This document shows, piece after piece, positions 6,592 through 7,863 of a stretch of 7,863 nucleotides of DNA (position 1 is its first letter; each line of letters starts with the position of its first letter). The notes under the pieces are model-generated. The model was not told the origin of the DNA. It did not search any database and saw nothing but the letters and a program-made list of their open reading frames with translations. This DNA is from Planctomycetaceae bacterium. GTDB lineage: Bacteria > Planctomycetota > Planctomycetia > Planctomycetales > Planctomycetaceae. A program made the translations under genes and the position numbers. The stretch is taken from positions 1 through 7,863 of the forward strand of contig WFOZ01000126.1 of assembly GCA_015487825.1 (NCBI GenBank), in the 5' to 3' direction.

Positions 6592-7740
6592 TTACAGCGA
6601 ATAAGGCGTCACAATTTTTTCCATCTTGATGATTTCCAGGTGCCGCACTTTTATCTTTTTTATTGCGCCAAGCACTTCGTTATCCCAGCGATCATCGGCT
6701 GTTCCGGAAATGAACCAGTCGGAACCGTTATCTGCCAAAATCATGCCGTATTTCTTTAATGCTCGCAAAATCACCTGCACTTCAGCAGGATATTTGGAGA
6801 TATCGACATCTGCTTTTAACCGGACCCGCATTCCAAGTGGCGGCAACAGTTCGTTATCATCCGAGCTCGCCCAGTGACTGGCCGGGGCGACATACGCTCT
6901 ACGGGTTTTAGCCAGCGTGAATCTTATCGCGTGTCGAATCTCTTTCAGTTCGCCAACTTCATCGTAACGAACCAGCCCCGGGAAAACGGGCAGCCCCGCA
7001 GCATCGGCACTCGTCCAGCCGACAGGTCGCTTTGTGTTCGTCTTCAGGTTGAAAATCGCACCACTGTCGGCAAGCCATTTCGCCCCCCCTTTTTTCGGGA
7101 ACGCGCGATACAATTCATAGAGCATGAAATTATCGCGATCAACAACAATCGCATGACGGTCTCCATCGGTTAATGGATGTCCCTCGACTGGGGTATCAAA
7201 CGGAATCGGGTACGGTCCCGGGTCGCTTTCATCCCCATAAGCCTGATATTCGATCGTCACCCGAGGTTGATCACCCGGCACAACAATATACGGAATCCCA
7301 ATGATTCCCCCGCCCCACATTCCGGAACCAAAATCGGGATGCAGATGGCCTCCCAATCCGATGTAAGCCAGGATACGGTCTGAATTTGGATCGACTTCTT
7401 TTTTTGAAATATCCTGATTCCACGGATCATCATCGGGAAACGGGCGGAATCCGTTCAAAGAGGCGCAAATTCCGTATTTTTCTTTTTCATTTTCCTGAAC
7501 CTGCTCCTCTTCATTTTGTTCTTCCAAAACAGAAGCCAACTCGGCTGAGGTCCCGGGATCGAGAATTTCTTCGATTGCAGGGGATACCGGAGCACTGTTT
7601 TGCGTGACCGGCTCCGATGCAGGTTCATACCAGATCGGCTGGGAATCTGCAGAACTCTCTTCGGTTGCTGAATCACATCCACTCGCCGCCATCGCACCTA
7701 ACGCAATAGCAAATGCTGTTATAGAAAAATTATTCCACAT
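6592..7740 (-). CDS. Lipoprotein with a conserved domain of unknown function
   Basis: This 382-residue protein is predicted to be a membrane-anchored lipoprotein. Its signal peptide MWNNFSITAFAIALGAMAASGC ends in a lipobox ASGC with Cys22 as lipidation site. Residues 23-90 are a low-complexity tether rich in Ser, Glu and Gln, including EEQNEEEQVQENEKEK (73-88). From about residue 95 to the end is one compact domain. Its markers are FRPFPDDDPWN (98-108), LHPDFG (133-138), DESDPGPYP (170-178), GDRHAIVVD (193-201), GWTSADAAGLPVFPGL (241-256), RYDE (258-261), RHAIRFT (269-275), PASH (286-289), PPLGMRVRLK (300-309) and ILADNGSDWFISG (334-346). I recognise this pattern from secreted hypothetical proteins in varied bacteria, but know of no assigned activity. 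The ATG at 7740 is chosen because AAGG lies seven bases upstream and it places the signal peptide at the N-terminus. The frame opens 24 codons earlier at 7812, but those residues would precede the signal. Two stops in tandem end the gene. Confidence 0.85.
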   Translation of the reverse strand: MWNNFSITAFAIALGAMAASGCDSATEESSADSQPIWYEPASEPVTQNSAPVSPAIEEILDPGTSAELASVLEEQNEEEQVQENEKEKYGICASLNGFRPFPDDDPWNQDISKKEVDPNSDRILAYIGLGGHLHPDFGSGMWGGGIIGIPYIVVPGDQPRVTIEYQAYGDESDPGPYPIPFDTPVEGHPLTDGDRHAIVVDRDNFMLYELYRAFPKKGGAKWLADSGAIFNLKTNTKRPVGWTSADAAGLPVFPGLVRYDEVGELKEIRHAIRFTLAKTRRAYVAPASHWASSDDNELLPPLGMRVRLKADVDISKYPAEVQVILRALKKYGMILADNGSDWFISGTADDRWDNEVLGAIKKIKVRHLEIIKMEKIVTPYSL

Positions 7741-7863
7741 TGCTAAACCTTGAAGTAATGATAATGAACGCAGAGCCGAGAACCTTTGCTCATCGCACAG
7801 ACAGCCTCTCAAACTAATGTTTTGGACTACACACAGGCTCCCGAGATCCTTATGATCCCAACC
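7741..7863 (-). other. Upstream region of the lipoprotein gene
   Basis: No gene is recognisable in these 123 bases. TATCAT near the gene resembles a -10 box, but no fitting -35 box lies 16-18 bases upstream and the leader would be very short, so I do not call a promoter. A short GATC-ATAAG-GATC repeat occurs near the window edge. Confidence 0.3.
7748..7751 (-). promoter_or_regulatory. Ribosome binding site deciding the lipoprotein start
   Basis: AAGG on the minus strand lies seven bases before the ATG at 7740. It is modest, but together with the signal peptide it favours this start over the in-frame one at 7812. Confidence 0.45.

Noticed and set aside
7741..7812. N-terminal extension of the lipoprotein to a start at 7812
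   Set aside because: It would put 24 residues with no signal character ahead of a good lipoprotein signal peptide; AAGG precedes the ATG at 7740 instead.
1..7863. Defence island, mobile element, prophage, CRISPR array or secondary-metabolite cluster
   Set aside because: No transposase, integrase, repeat array, nuclease or synthase is seen, and all six genes fit ordinary metabolic or exported families with uniform orientation.
7736..7863. TATCAT near 7760 as a -10 promoter box for the lipoprotein gene
   Set aside because: No matching -35 hexamer is found at 16-18 bases upstream, and the leader would be only a few bases beyond the ribosome binding site.

Overview
The window holds six protein-coding genes, all on the minus strand, so transcription runs from high to low coordinates. 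Their order is lipoprotein (7740-6592), DinB-family protein (6359-5862), secreted parallel beta-helix protein (5679-4453), LipM/LplA-type acyltransferase (4375-3650), secreted sulfatase (3581-2016) and FAD-dependent oxidoreductase (1981-98). I see no RNA gene, mobile element, CRISPR array or integration signature. The long plus-strand frames are antisense shadows of these genes.

The gene content suggests a planctomycete (Planctomycetota, probably a marine or aquatic Planctomycetales member). The pointers are a formylglycine sulfatase, a large FAD oxidoreductase with a C-terminal discoidin-like domain, a secreted beta-helix protein, a stand-alone LipM-like transferase, intermediate GC content, and several starts without a Shine-Dalgarno sequence. 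This is inference from family content; no phylogenetic marker is present.

The left half (98-3581) is the tightest unit. Sulfatase and oxidoreductase are separated by 34 bases, with no terminator seen, and are probably co-transcribed. The lipoyl-metabolism gene lies 68 bases upstream of the sulfatase and may or may not belong to the same transcript. The beta-helix gene is set apart by a 77-base gap containing a 9-position inverted repeat. The DinB and lipoprotein genes have larger leader regions (182 and 232 bases) and look like separate units. A plausible sigma70-like promoter precedes DinB.

Sulfatase, beta-helix protein and oxidoreductase together fit processing of sulfated or acidic polysaccharide, but no substrate can be named. 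DinB and the acyltransferase look like unrelated housekeeping or accessory genes. The least understood protein is the lipoprotein at the right end. Its roughly 290-residue domain is dense in conserved-looking motifs, and I know of no assigned activity for it. I found no evidence of a novel multi-gene system. The observations most worth a second look are the uncharacterised lipoprotein domain, the compartment mismatch between sulfatase and oxidoreductase, and the possible lipobox in the sulfatase.
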